A stretch of 55,306 nt of DNA from Hyphomicrobium sp. Lineage in GTDB: Bacteria; Pseudomonadota; Alphaproteobacteria; Rhizobiales; Hyphomicrobiaceae. Shown in pieces: positions 1 to 7,992 of the stretch. The notes beneath the pieces were generated by a model. The model saw only the letters and a program-made list of their open reading frames with translations. It ran no database searches and was not told the origin of the DNA. The stretch covers positions 1 through 55,306 of the forward strand of contig JALHMJ010000015.1 of assembly GCA_022844105.1 (NCBI GenBank), given 5' to 3'. The translations under genes and the position numbers were made by a program. The first letter of the stretch is position 1. The number at the start of each line of letters is the position of its first letter.

Positions 1-87
1 CGGTCAATCGAATAGACGCGCGCCAAATCACATTAGAAATTGTCTAATTCCAATGCGTTACCAGTTGCAACGCCGTGTCGATCAACG

Positions 88-1353
88 TCAGATCGCGATC
101 AGCGTTCTGCCGCGAAAAGTGATTGTGACGCGCGTACCCTGGTTTGGTACTGCGTCGATCGTCAATTCCGCGCCAATCAGTTCTGCCAAGGCACGCGACA
201 GCGGCAAGCCGAGCCCGAGACCACCGCCATCGCGCACATTGGGCACATCGATCGGCACGGGCTGCATGGCCGCAGCGATATCGGCGGCCGACATGCCGGC
301 CCCTGTATCTTCGACGGTAAGCGCAGCCGCGCCGCGGCGGCTGCCAACAGTCGAGACCGTGATCATACCGCCGCTCGGCGTGAATTTGATCGCATTGCTG
401 ATGAGGTTCAACACGATCTGCTTCAGCGCTGTCACATCGGACGTGACGATGGCCGGCGTTTCGGCGCGCCGCGATTTCAGCCCCAACCCTTTCGCCGCCG
501 CCAGCGGCTGAATCGTGGAACGGCACGACTCCGCCAGATCATCTAGATCAATGCGCTCGAACTTGAATTCGTCGTCATGCTGAAGTGAGGCATCCACGCG
601 GCGGCTGAGCATACGATCGATCAACGTGAGTGCGTGCTGCGCGCTGGCGTGAATATCGGCGATATATCCAGCGTATCGTTCGTTGTCGATCGCACCGAAA
701 CGCCCGTCCTTCATGATTTCGGATGCCACGGCTATGGCACTGACGGGAGTCTTGAGTTCGTGCGCCAGCTTCGCCAGATCGATCCCTCGCGGCGCCTCGA
801 TGGATGTGCTGGCTGCAATGGCATCTGCACCCGCAGCTGCAGCTCGCAACTGCTGTTGTCCATCACGAATGCGCTGCGCGATGAGCAGGAGAATGTCAGC
901 ATCGCTGCGCGGCGCAACGTCGGACGCCCGCATGACCGGCGCGGCCGCCACCGAGCCCTCGGAATTCGGCGTTGCCTGGACCAGCACCATGTCCTCGCCC
1001 TCTGCTCCTGGCAACCGCGACACCTGGCAATAAAGAGTGCGAATGCCGAGGACGCTCCAGAACACGAGTGAGACAGGGTCCCGCAGCGCGCCGCTGTTAC
1101 GTGGCATGTCGCGCAGTATCCGCACGGCTGGCATCGCGCTGTCGAGGCTCAGCGACTGCCCTGCCAAAAGCGATGGAAACAATGCCCGCCCGGACGCATT
1201 GCCGGCAATCAGCCGGGCCGCGACCGGATCGATAAGGAGCGCAACGCCCGGCCACGTGTCGAGCGCTGACCGCACCGCGTCACTGATGGCGGGCGCTGGC
1301 GGAGCAGAATGGGGCGACGGCGGTTCGAACGCGGACATACTTAAAAATATCAC
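88..1353 (-). CDS. Sensor histidine kinase (soluble, HisKA + HATPase_c)
   Basis: A 421-residue two-component histidine kinase. The phosphoacceptor box LAHELKTPVSAI carries His198. The ATP-binding domain follows with N box LNLISNAIKF (Asn320), G1 box DTGAG (349-353) and G2 box GLGLGL (378-383). Residues 1-150 look like a degenerate PAS-type input region followed by a linker. I see no membrane segment, so it is probably cytoplasmic. Met6 is an equally good start. No response-regulator gene lies next to it, so its partner is unknown. The catalytic core is clear; the signal sensed cannot be told. Confidence 0.9.
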   Translation of the reverse strand: MIFLSMSAFEPPSPHSAPPAPAISDAVRSALDTWPGVALLIDPVAARLIAGNASGRALFPSLLAGQSLSLDSAMPAVRILRDMPRNSGALRDPVSLVFWSVLGIRTLYCQVSRLPGAEGEDMVLVQATPNSEGSVAAAPVMRASDVAPRSDADILLLIAQRIRDGQQQLRAAAAGADAIAASTSIEAPRGIDLAKLAHELKTPVSAIAVASEIMKDGRFGAIDNERYAGYIADIHASAQHALTLIDRMLSRRVDASLQHDDEFKFERIDLDDLAESCRSTIQPLAAAKGLGLKSRRAETPAIVTSDVTALKQIVLNLISNAIKFTPSGGMITVSTVGSRRGAAALTVEDTGAGMSAADIAAAMQPVPIDVPNVRDGGGLGLGLPLSRALAELIGAELTIDAVPNQGTRVTITFRGRTLIAI

Positions 1354-1593
1354 ACCTCTGGCTGCTTAGCCCCACATGCTCGCGAGCAAGGTGAAGCCGA
1401 CCACGCTGGCTGCCCGCGGCCGGCTCGGTTTCACCAACGGAGCGCAATCTGGGTGAGACATCAAGAAGATGGCCCGATGCCGCCGGCAACGGTGGCGGTG
1501 TCCGCGAAGCCACCCATCTGCCAGTTTTCTCTTGACGGATCGGGCCGGGAGCGGTTCTTACGGGGTCCGCGCGTCGATGCGCGTTCCCCCGAT

Positions 1594-1670
1594 GCCGCCT
1601 TAGCTCAGCTGGTTAGAGCGCTAGATTGTGGATCTAGAGGTCCCCTGTTCAAGCCAGGGAGGCGGTACCA
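1594..1670 (+). tRNA. tRNA-His (GTG anticodon)
   Basis: A full cloverleaf can be drawn: 7-bp acceptor stem, D arm, anticodon stem CTAGA/TCTAG around loop TTGTGGA (anticodon GTG), and T stem CCCTG/CAGGG. The gene encodes its own 3' CCA. The base before position 1 is T, so no G-1 is encoded; position 1 is G opposite T72 and the discriminator is A73. That is the unusual alphaproteobacterial form of tRNA-His, not the usual G-1:C73 form. A weak -35-like TTGACG lies at 1532-1537. Confidence 0.97.
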
Positions 1671-1775
1671 TCACGTCTAACGGGTCCGCAACGGCCAAAT
1701 TCCACAACGTGCACACCGCATATTAACGCTACTCGGCATAGCATCGGTTGAATTACGACGACCGGAGCCGGGAAA

Positions 1776-2675
1776 ATGCTGGAAGTTATTACGCATACAT
1801 TGTCGGTCATTTCTTTACTGACCTGCTTCGCGATTTTTTTCTGGCTCATCGCCCAACGCCTGCACAAGCCGGAAGGCAAGACCGAAAATCTACGCAACTT
1901 TCATTGCGCGCATGATCCGGTGTTCTTCAATAAGGAACTCAAGTGCGAGGCATTCTACCCCGCCATCTCGATCATTCTGACCCAGCCAATCATCTTTTTC
2001 GTCGTCGTGCAGCTGCATGGGGTCATGAATACCGTCGTGCCCTATCAGATGTTCGACAAAAGCATCGAAAACCTGCCCGTCGTTGTTCAGCTTGTGCTGG
2101 GATTGTTCGTCCTCGATCTGGCACTGTGGGTCCGTCACAGTTTCGTTCACAAATATTTTTGGCCCTTCCACGCTGTGCATCATAGCGCCGAGGAAATCTC
2201 TTGGTTGACCACGAAGCGCCTGCACCCGGTCGACGATTTTGTCATGGGCATCATTGATTTTGGGGTTCTGTTTATTATCGGCTTCTCGGCCGAAGGAATG
2301 GCCATCGCGGTTGTCGTGAAGTCCCTGCACAATATGTACATCCACAGCAACATCGTGCTCGATTATCCAAAGCCGTGGAAATACATCTTTGTCAGCCCGA
2401 ACATGCATCGCTGGCATCACGCCACGGAAAAAGAAGCCCACGACAAAAATTTCTGCGTGCTTTTCGCCTTCATCGATTATCTGTTCGGCACTTATTACGT
2501 GCCCGACAATGCGCTGCCAAAAGCCTACGGCAGCGGCCATAACGAGATGGACGACATCGCAAACAAGAATATTCTGAAAGAACTCTGGCTGCCCTTCAAG
2601 ATGGCGAGCGAGACATCTGTTGCCCCAGCGTCCGCAAGCCCGAACGGCGCCGAAATCGCTCGCGAAACACCCTAG
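1776..2675 (+). CDS. Sterol desaturase / fatty acid hydroxylase family protein
   Basis: A 299-residue integral membrane di-iron hydroxylase. The histidine boxes are HSFVH (121-125), HAVHH (132-136) and HRWHH (211-215), with His185 and His190 as likely extra ligands. These coordinate a non-haem di-iron centre in the fatty acid hydroxylase superfamily, which acts on C-H bonds of lipids such as sterols, hopanoids or carotenoids. Hydrophobic stretches at about 8-27, 62-82, 103-118 and 158-182 fit a membrane protein with cytoplasmic His boxes. The substrate cannot be assigned. It follows tRNA-His and converges on hslU. The start is preceded by GGAG. Confidence 0.88.
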   Translation: MLEVITHTLSVISLLTCFAIFFWLIAQRLHKPEGKTENLRNFHCAHDPVFFNKELKCEAFYPAISIILTQPIIFFVVVQLHGVMNTVVPYQMFDKSIENLPVVVQLVLGLFVLDLALWVRHSFVHKYFWPFHAVHHSAEEISWLTTKRLHPVDDFVMGIIDFGVLFIIGFSAEGMAIAVVVKSLHNMYIHSNIVLDYPKPWKYIFVSPNMHRWHHATEKEAHDKNFCVLFAFIDYLFGTYYVPDNALPKAYGSGHNEMDDIANKNILKELWLPFKMASETSVAPASASPNGAEIARETP

Positions 2676-2718
2676 TCCAACCGCACATGGCTGGTTCAGT
2701 GGCTGTGGCCCAAGGCCA

Positions 2719-4035
2719 TCAAAGTATGAACTTGGACAAGTCGGCGTTCTTCGCCAATTCGCCGATACGCGACGTCACGTAGGCAGCGTCAATCGTAATG
2801 CTGTCGCCGGAACGGTCGGAAGCTTCGAAAGAAATTTCGTCGAGAACCCGTTCCATTACGGTCTGCAGTCGGCGGGCCCCAATGTTCTCGACGGTCGAAT
2901 TGACAAGAACGGCCGCATCGGCGAGCGCATCGATGGCATCGTCAGTGAACGACAGCGTCAGACCCTCGGTCTGCATCAACGCTACGTACTGCTTGATCAG
3001 AGAAGCTTCAGGCTCGGTAAGGATGCGGCGGAAGTCTTCGCGTGAGAGGGCCTGCAATTCGACGCGGATCGGCAGGCGGCCTTGCAGCTCCGGCAGCAAG
3101 TCCGATGGCTTTGCGACGTGGAACGCTCCCGAAGCGATAAACAGCACATGGTCGGTTTTAACGGGGCCGTATTTGGTGGCAACCGTTGTACCTTCGATCA
3201 GCGGCAATAAATCCCGCTGTACACCCTCTCGACTGACGTCGGCGCCGCCACGGATGGTATCCCCGCGCGAGCAGATCTTGTCGATTTCATCGAGAAAAAC
3301 GATACCCGCGTTCTCCACCGCGCGGATCGCCTCGGCAGCAAGGTTATCGCTATCGATGAGCTTGTCGCTCTCTTCGGCGATGAGCACATCGTAACTCTCG
3401 CGAACGGACATGCGCCGCGACTTGAGACGGCCGCCCATGGCTTTTTGCAGCATTTCGCCGATGTTAATTCCGCCACCGCCCATACCAGGACCCATGCCCG
3501 GGATTTCGAACGTCGGCATGCCGCCGCCGGTGTCGGCGACCATCACTTCGATTTCGCTTTCGTTGAGTTCATTATTGCGCAACTTGCGGCGAAAGCTGTC
3601 GCGCGTGCCGGGGGACGAGGTCGCGCCGACCAATGCGTCAAGCACGCGCTCCTCGGCCAGCTTCTCCGCCTTGGCGCGAACTTCCTTGCGCTTGGTCTCC
3701 TTGATCAGACCAAGTCCGACTTCGACGAGGTCGCGGACAATACTTTCCACGTCGCGGCCGACGTACCCGACCTCCGTAAACTTCGTCGCCTCCACTTTTA
3801 GAAACGGCGCGCCGGCAAGCCGTGCAAGTCGTCGCGAAATTTCGGTTTTGCCGACCCCCGTCGGCCCGATCATCAGAATGTTTTTTGGCAATACCTCATC
3901 GCGCAGATCGCCGGTCAATTGCTGCCGGCGCCACCGATTGCGCAGCGCGATGGCGACGGCGCGTTTGGCGTCGTTCTGTCCGACGATGTAGCGGTCGAGT
4001 TCGGATACGATCTCGCGCGGAGAAAAATTGGTCAT
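2719..4035 (-). CDS. hslU: ATP-dependent protease ATPase subunit HslU
   Basis: A 438-residue AAA+ unfoldase that feeds substrates to the HslV peptidase (ClpYQ). Walker A is GPTGVGKT (57-64) and a Walker B-type FLDEIDKI follows the long I-domain insertion, which has a Gly/Met-rich stretch ([10 protein letters not shown]). The protein ends in SKFIL; in this family the C-terminal tail docks into HslV. The open frame extends upstream into hslV, but the start beginning [10 protein letters not shown] matches HslU N-termini and gives the family's usual length. The hslV stop lies 10 bp upstream, so the two form an operon. Confidence 0.97.
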   Translation of the reverse strand: MTNFSPREIVSELDRYIVGQNDAKRAVAIALRNRWRRQQLTGDLRDEVLPKNILMIGPTGVGKTEISRRLARLAGAPFLKVEATKFTEVGYVGRDVESIVRDLVEVGLGLIKETKRKEVRAKAEKLAEERVLDALVGATSSPGTRDSFRRKLRNNELNESEIEVMVADTGGGMPTFEIPGMGPGMGGGGINIGEMLQKAMGGRLKSRRMSVRESYDVLIAEESDKLIDSDNLAAEAIRAVENAGIVFLDEIDKICSRGDTIRGGADVSREGVQRDLLPLIEGTTVATKYGPVKTDHVLFIASGAFHVAKPSDLLPELQGRLPIRVELQALSREDFRRILTEPEASLIKQYVALMQTEGLTLSFTDDAIDALADAAVLVNSTVENIGARRLQTVMERVLDEISFEASDRSGDSITIDAAYVTSRIGELAKNADLSKFIL

Positions 4036-4045
4036 GGGTCTCAGC

Positions 4046-4615
4046 TCACTTGGCGGCGGCGAGCTTCTCGACCACCAGATTGGAGTTTGTATAGACGCAG
4101 ATGTCGGCGGCGATGCCCATCGCCTTGCGGGCGATTTCTTCCGCCGACAGCGGCTGGTCAAGCAGTGCGCGGGCCGCGGCGAGTGCAAACATGCCGCCCG
4201 ATCCGATCCCCATGCAGGCGAACTCAGGTTCCAAAACGTCACCGGTGCCGGTCAGCGTCAAGCTGACATCCTTATCAGCCACGAGCATCATCGCTTCGAG
4301 GCGGCGCAGGTAACGATCGGTGCGCCAATCTTTTGCAAGTTCCACGCACGCTCGCGCCAATTGGCCGGGGTAAAGTTCGATCTTGGCTTCGAGCCGCTCA
4401 AAGAGCGTGAAGGCGTCGGCGGTTGCACCGGCAAAACCGCCGATCACATCGCCACGTCCCAACCGACGAACCTTCTTCGCGTTCGATTTGATGACCGTCT
4501 GGCCGAGACTCACCTGACCGTCGCCGGCAATGACCACTTCGCCGCCCTTGCGGACAGTGAGAATTGTCGTGCCGTGCCAGGTTGGGACAATTGCGGGGGA
4601 ATAATCTGTGCTCAT
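4046..4615 (-). CDS. hslV: ATP-dependent protease peptidase subunit HslV
   Basis: A 189-residue proteasome-beta-like threonine peptidase. Residues 1-15 are a propeptide; the mature protein should start at Thr16 (HG|TTILTV), the N-terminal nucleophile, and the GDGQVSLGQ and [10 protein letters not shown] segments are typical of HslV. It partners HslU, encoded directly downstream. Its promoter must lie in the short gap between it and the repeat array, since the divergent neighbour is hisB. I looked for a heat-shock (RpoH) promoter at 4616-4700 and saw only a loose CTTGAT, which is not convincing. Confidence 0.97.
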   Translation of the reverse strand: MSTDYSPAIVPTWHGTTILTVRKGGEVVIAGDGQVSLGQTVIKSNAKKVRRLGRGDVIGGFAGATADAFTLFERLEAKIELYPGQLARACVELAKDWRTDRYLRRLEAMMLVADKDVSLTLTGTGDVLEPEFACMGIGSGGMFALAAARALLDQPLSAEEIARKAMGIAADICVYTNSNLVVEKLAAAK

Positions 4616-4723
4616 CGTCGATGTGATCTAAGCGTGCTGCCGATCTAAATCAAGAACTGGCGATCAAGGTTACCGAAGCTGGAAGGAATGTCCAAAGGCT
4701 GGTAGAGGCTATTCTACTCGGTA

Positions 4724-5007
4724 ACCGGCCGGCTCCTCGCCAGGGGCGTCGGCCGCGCAACCGAAACTCTACCCGCGACCGGCCGGCTCCCCGCAAGGAG
4801 AGTCGGTCGCGCCATCAAAACTCTCCCGCGCGACCGGCCGGCTCCTCGCCAGGGGCGTCGGCCGCGCAACCAAAACTCTACCCGCGACCGGCCGGCTCCC
4901 CGCAAGGGGAGTCGGTCGCGCCATCAAAACTCTCCCGCGCGACCGGCCGGCTCCCCGTCAGGGGAGTCGGTCGCGCCATTAAAGGCATCGGTCGCGCCAT
5001 CAAAAAG
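4724..5007. repeat. Nested tandem array of imperfectly palindromic 54/55-bp units
   Basis: Five units each begin ACCGGCCGG, at 4724, 4778, 4833, 4887 and 4942. They alternate between a 54-bp type (GCTCCTCGCCAGGGGC core) and a 55-bp type (CTCCCCGCAAGGGGAG core). Units 1+2 and 3+4 form a 109-bp super-repeat duplicated with two mismatches; the fifth is longer and degenerate. In unit 4, CGCGACCG (4883-4890) pairs with CGGTCGCG (4913-4920), and CTCCCC pairs with GGGGAG around a GCAA loop. A 109-bp period is not a multiple of three, so the array does not encode a repeat protein. It fills most of the 400-bp hslV-hisB gap; at 4616-4723 I see nothing clear beyond the divergent promoter space. Confidence 0.93.
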
Positions 5008-5018
5008 AGGCGATCTTG
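5005..5018 (+). promoter_or_regulatory. Ribosome binding site fixing a TTG start for hisB
   Basis: AGAGG at 5006-5010 lies 5 nt before TTG at 5016-5018. No in-frame ATG fits HisB homology, and the translation from this TTG ([14 protein letters not shown]) matches the family N-terminus. The site abuts the last CGGTCGCGCCATCAAAA copy of the repeat array, so structure in the array could affect its accessibility (inference). Confidence 0.75.
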
Positions 5019-5612
5019 AAACGGCAGGCTACGATTTCGCGCAAAACGAAGGAAACCGAGATCCAGGCGACGATCGACCTGGATGGCACTGGCGTGTTCG
5101 AAATCAAGACGGGCATCGGTTTTCTGGATCACATGCTGGAACAGCTGTCGCGGCACGCGCTGATCGACATACGGCTCGTGGCGAAAGGCGATCTGCACGT
5201 TGATTATCACCACACGACCGAAGACAGCGGTATCGTTCTCGGCCAAGCGGTGGCGATGGCGCTCGGCGACAAGGCTGGCATTACGCGTTATGCGGACGTC
5301 CATCTGCCGATGGACGAGACGCTGACACGCGTCGCAGTGGATGTGTCGGGACGGCCGTACCTGATCTGGAACGTCAAGTTCAGCCGCGACAAACTGGGTG
5401 AAATGGACACCGAGCTTTTTCGCGAGTGGTTTCAGGCGTTCGCCCAGAACGCAGGCATCACGCTGCATGTGCAGAACCTCTATGGTGAAAACAATCACCA
5501 CATCGTCGAAACCTGCTTCAAAGGTCTGGCCCGAGCCTTGCGTTTGGCCATGACACCGGACCCGCGGCAGGCGGGACGGGTGCCATCGACGAAGGGAACA
5601 CTCAGCGTATGA
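5016..5612 (+). CDS. hisB: Imidazoleglycerol-phosphate dehydratase
   Basis: A 198-residue stand-alone HisB dehydratase that converts imidazole glycerol phosphate to imidazole acetol phosphate, the sixth step of histidine synthesis. The metal-binding motifs are [18 protein letters not shown] and the C-terminal [13 protein letters not shown]. The phosphatase domain of enterobacterial HisB is absent, as usual outside that group. It starts with TTG behind a good ribosome binding site. The stop overlaps the next gene by ATGA. The neighbours hslVU upstream and DUF2628-hisH downstream are the usual alphaproteobacterial context. Confidence 0.96.
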   Translation: MKRQATISRKTKETEIQATIDLDGTGVFEIKTGIGFLDHMLEQLSRHALIDIRLVAKGDLHVDYHHTTEDSGIVLGQAVAMALGDKAGITRYADVHLPMDETLTRVAVDVSGRPYLIWNVKFSRDKLGEMDTELFREWFQAFAQNAGITLHVQNLYGENNHHIVETCFKGLARALRLAMTPDPRQAGRVPSTKGTLSV

Positions 5613-6121
5613 TGTGGTTACTGGTGCGTGCGAGAGACAATGCCGACGTCAGTGTCTTTACGGTGCACGAGCCCCCGCGACCACCGCTCGACCGCATTGA
5701 TCGCGCTGCGTCACTGGTTTTTATCCGCGACGGATTCTCCTGGGGTGCTGCACTTTTTTCACCGGTTTATCTGATCGTGAAAGGCCAGTGGTTCGCCTTT
5801 GCTGCCTATCTTGTGCTCGCGTTTGTAGCGGCGGCGGTGCTGTGGTCTGTCGGTCTGCTGGAAAACTGGTTCACCTTCATGATCATCGGCCTAAACATTT
5901 ATTTGGGCCTTGAGGCATCCACCCTTGAGCGAATGTGGCTGGGCTATCGCGGCTGGACGGAACTTGGCACGGTAGCAGGCCGCAATCTGCCTGAATGCGA
6001 GCGCCGCTTCTTCGACAGTTGGCTAAGCGCCCTTCCCCGCGACGATGGCCTAGTGACCCTGGGGTCCGAACCGGGCTTTTTCGGCGGCTCTTGGTGGCGG
6101 CTGTTTGGCAGCCGCGCCTGA
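5609..6121 (+). CDS. DUF2628 domain membrane protein
   Basis: A 170-residue protein with hydrophobic segments at about 45-58, 61-82 and 84-101. The N-terminal part (YLV-type strand, then [19 protein letters not shown]) is typical of DUF2628 proteins, which sit between hisB and hisH in many Hyphomicrobiales. The function is unknown; the constant position suggests co-expression with histidine synthesis rather than a proven role in it. It overlaps hisB by 4 nt (ATGA), implying translational coupling. hisH begins 23 nt after its stop. Confidence 0.8.
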   Translation: MMWLLVRARDNADVSVFTVHEPPRPPLDRIDRAASLVFIRDGFSWGAALFSPVYLIVKGQWFAFAAYLVLAFVAAAVLWSVGLLENWFTFMIIGLNIYLGLEASTLERMWLGYRGWTELGTVAGRNLPECERRFFDSWLSALPRDDGLVTLGSEPGFFGGSWWRLFGSRA

Positions 6122-6144
6122 CGTTTGAGCGGACACGAGCGAGA

Positions 6145-6798
6145 ATGCAGCGCGTCGCCATTATAGATTACGGTTCGGGAAACCTGCACTCGGCGGCCAA
6201 AGCCTTCGAACGCGCGGCCCGCGATGGCGGAACCCAGTGCCAGATCGTTGTGACCTCTGAACCCGACGTCGTCCGCGCTGCAGATCGCGTGGTGCTGCCG
6301 GGTGTCGGCGCGTTCGCTGATTGCAAGGCCGGACTCGAAGCGGTCCCGGGAATGCGGGACGCTATGGAATACGCCGTGCGCCGCAGGGGACGACCGTTCC
6401 TGGGCATTTGCGTCGGCATGCAATTGCTCGCCACCCGGGGCCTCGAACACGGCACTACGGACGGCCTCGACTGGATTGCCGGCGAGGTGCGTGCCATCGC
6501 GCCCACCGATCCAGCGCTCAAGATCCCGCACATGGGATGGAATACGCTCAACACCTTGAGCAAACATCCACTCTTTGACGGATTGCAAACCGGCCCGAGC
6601 GGGCTTCACGCCTACTTTGTGCACTCGTATCAATTTTTGCCCGCCAACCCCGCCGATGTGGTGGCCGAGACGGACTATGGCGGGCCGGTGACGGCGCTCA
6701 TCGCGCACGACAACATGGCCGGCACGCAATTCCATCCCGAGAAAAGCCAGTCGCTAGGTCTCGACCTGATCGGGAATTTCCTGCGTTGGTCACCGTAG
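6145..6798 (+). CDS. hisH: Imidazole glycerol phosphate synthase, glutaminase subunit
   Basis: A 217-residue class I glutamine amidotransferase that supplies ammonia to HisF. The nucleophile is Cys89 in GICVGMQ, and His197 and Glu199 in HPEKS complete the triad; the [10 protein letters not shown]-terminus is characteristic. The frame is open further upstream, but the start at 6145 ([10 protein letters not shown]) matches the family. In most relatives hisA and hisF follow directly. Here a convergent prenyl synthase follows within 3 bp, hisF is at 46.3 kb and hisA is not in the window. Confidence 0.96.
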   Translation: MQRVAIIDYGSGNLHSAAKAFERAARDGGTQCQIVVTSEPDVVRAADRVVLPGVGAFADCKAGLEAVPGMRDAMEYAVRRRGRPFLGICVGMQLLATRGLEHGTTDGLDWIAGEVRAIAPTDPALKIPHMGWNTLNTLSKHPLFDGLQTGPSGLHAYFVHSYQFLPANPADVVAETDYGGPVTALIAHDNMAGTQFHPEKSQSLGLDLIGNFLRWSP

Positions 6799-6801
6799 CG
6801 G

Positions 6802-7719
6802 TCAGCTCCGTCGGTTTACGACGAAACGTGCCGCTGCGCGCAGCACATCAGCCTTCGCGCCAAAGATCGCAAGCGCATGGTTGGCCTTCGCCTCCGTCTC
6901 TGCCAACATTGCCTTAGCGGCGGAAAGGCCCAGCAGCGATACCAGCGTCGCCTTGTTGGCTGCCGCGTCTTTCGCAACCGCTTTTCCAACGGTCGCTGCA
7001 TCGCCTTCCGCATCGAGGAGATCGTCAGCGATTTGAAACGCAAGGCCGAGCGCGGCGCCGAAGTCGGCAAGTGCCTTGCGTTCGATCGTGGACGCTGCGC
7101 CTAGGATGCCTCCGGCCTCGCAGGCAAAGACCAACAGTGCTCCCGTCTTCATCGCTTGCAGACGGCGGATGTGATCGACGGATGCAACGGCAGGATCGCC
7201 GAGTTTGTCGGCCATCAAGTCGAGCGCTTGGCCACCCACCATGCCCGCCGCACCCGAAGCGCGCGCCAGCGCCGCAACGAGCGCAACGCGGATCTCGGCG
7301 TCGGCATGCGTTTCCGGCCGGGCAAGAACGTCGAAAGCCAGTGTCAAGAGGCCATCGCCGGCCAGGATGGCGGTCCACTCATCGTAAGCCGTCCACACGG
7401 TCGGCTGCCCGCGGCGCAAGCTGTCGTTGTCCATTGCGGGCAGATCATCATGGGCGAGGGAATAGCAGTGGACCAGTTCGAGAGCCGCGGCAGTCGCCGC
7501 CGACCTCTCGGCTGGCACCCCGAACAGCGTAGCACTTTCAATCACCAGCAGCGGTCGAACGCGCTTGCCCCCGCCAAGTACCGCATGACGCATGGCCGCG
7601 ATCAATCGCCCTGCCTGCGGTTCAGGTGCCTCGCCGGTCAACGATTTTTCGCTCAGAATGCGCGCGAGCGCCGCCTCCGTGAGGCGAGCGGCGTCGGCAA
7701 GGCTTTGCGCGAATGTCAT
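6802..7719 (-). CDS. ispA: Polyprenyl synthetase (farnesyl/geranylgeranyl diphosphate synthase type)
   Basis: A 305-residue trans-prenyltransferase that condenses allylic diphosphates with isopentenyl diphosphate. The first aspartate-rich motif is DDLPAMD (91-97), the six-residue-spaced form of bacterial farnesyl diphosphate synthases, and the second is DDLLD (232-236). GGGKRVRPLL near residue 50 and GQALDLMA near 164 are further family motifs. Its product length (C15 or C20) cannot be fixed from sequence by eye, so ispA is the best guess and crtE the alternative. It converges on hisH with 3 bp between stops. Confidence 0.88.
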   Translation of the reverse strand: MTFAQSLADAARLTEAALARILSEKSLTGEAPEPQAGRLIAAMRHAVLGGGKRVRPLLVIESATLFGVPAERSAATAAALELVHCYSLAHDDLPAMDNDSLRRGQPTVWTAYDEWTAILAGDGLLTLAFDVLARPETHADAEIRVALVAALARASGAAGMVGGQALDLMADKLGDPAVASVDHIRRLQAMKTGALLVFACEAGGILGAASTIERKALADFGAALGLAFQIADDLLDAEGDAATVGKAVAKDAAANKATLVSLLGLSAAKAMLAETEAKANHALAIFGAKADVLRAAARFVVNRRS

Positions 7720-7917
7720 GAACGAATTACCTAGTCGGCAGGGAATTGGGCGGTCGCGGGGGCGAAAGCCTTATCATGCACTTGGCAGGCGGGCGACGGA
7801 TGCCCTGAAGAGGGGGCGCACGATCGTGTTCGGTACTGCTGACTGCGGGATTAATCTCCCTATGGCTAGAACTGACGTGCGGCCGCCGCCTTGCCGGCTA
7901 ATCGCGCGCCGCCACTC

Positions 7918-7959
7918 AAGAACGGGCCACACAAGAACAGGCCACACGAGAACAGGAAT
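7918..7959. repeat. 15-bp tandem repeat, about 2.8 copies
   Basis: AAGAACGGGCCACAC (7918-7932) is followed by AAGAACAGGCCACAC (7933-7947) and a partial GAGAACAGGAAT (7948-7959). It lies just ahead of the likely mtgA start. The frame is continuous with mtgA from a TTG at 7891, and in it the unit reads KN(G/R)PH twice, so the repeat could be coding if translation starts there. Confidence 0.8.
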
Positions 7960-7992
7960 GTTGCGCAGGTGAGTGATGGGGATGAAGCAGAC

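Noticed and set aside
1594-1775. tRNA-His as an integration site
   Set aside because: There is no integrase and no repeated tRNA 3' end nearby.
1890-2540. 216-codon minus-strand frame inside the sterol desaturase gene
   Set aside because: It lies wholly opposite a gene with clear His boxes and has no recognisable domain.
4616-4723. Heat-shock (RpoH) promoter for hslVU
   Set aside because: A loose CTTGAT is present but no convincing -10 at suitable spacing.
4724-5007. CRISPR-like look of the repeat array
   Set aside because: The units abut and have no unique spacers; they are longer than CRISPR repeats; no cas gene is present.
4714-5501. Minus-strand open frames through the repeat array and hisB, with repeated ARPT/GSRP residues
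   Set aside because: They are antisense to hisB, and the 109-bp period is not a multiple of three, so no single protein repeat would persist. They reflect GC-rich repeat DNA.
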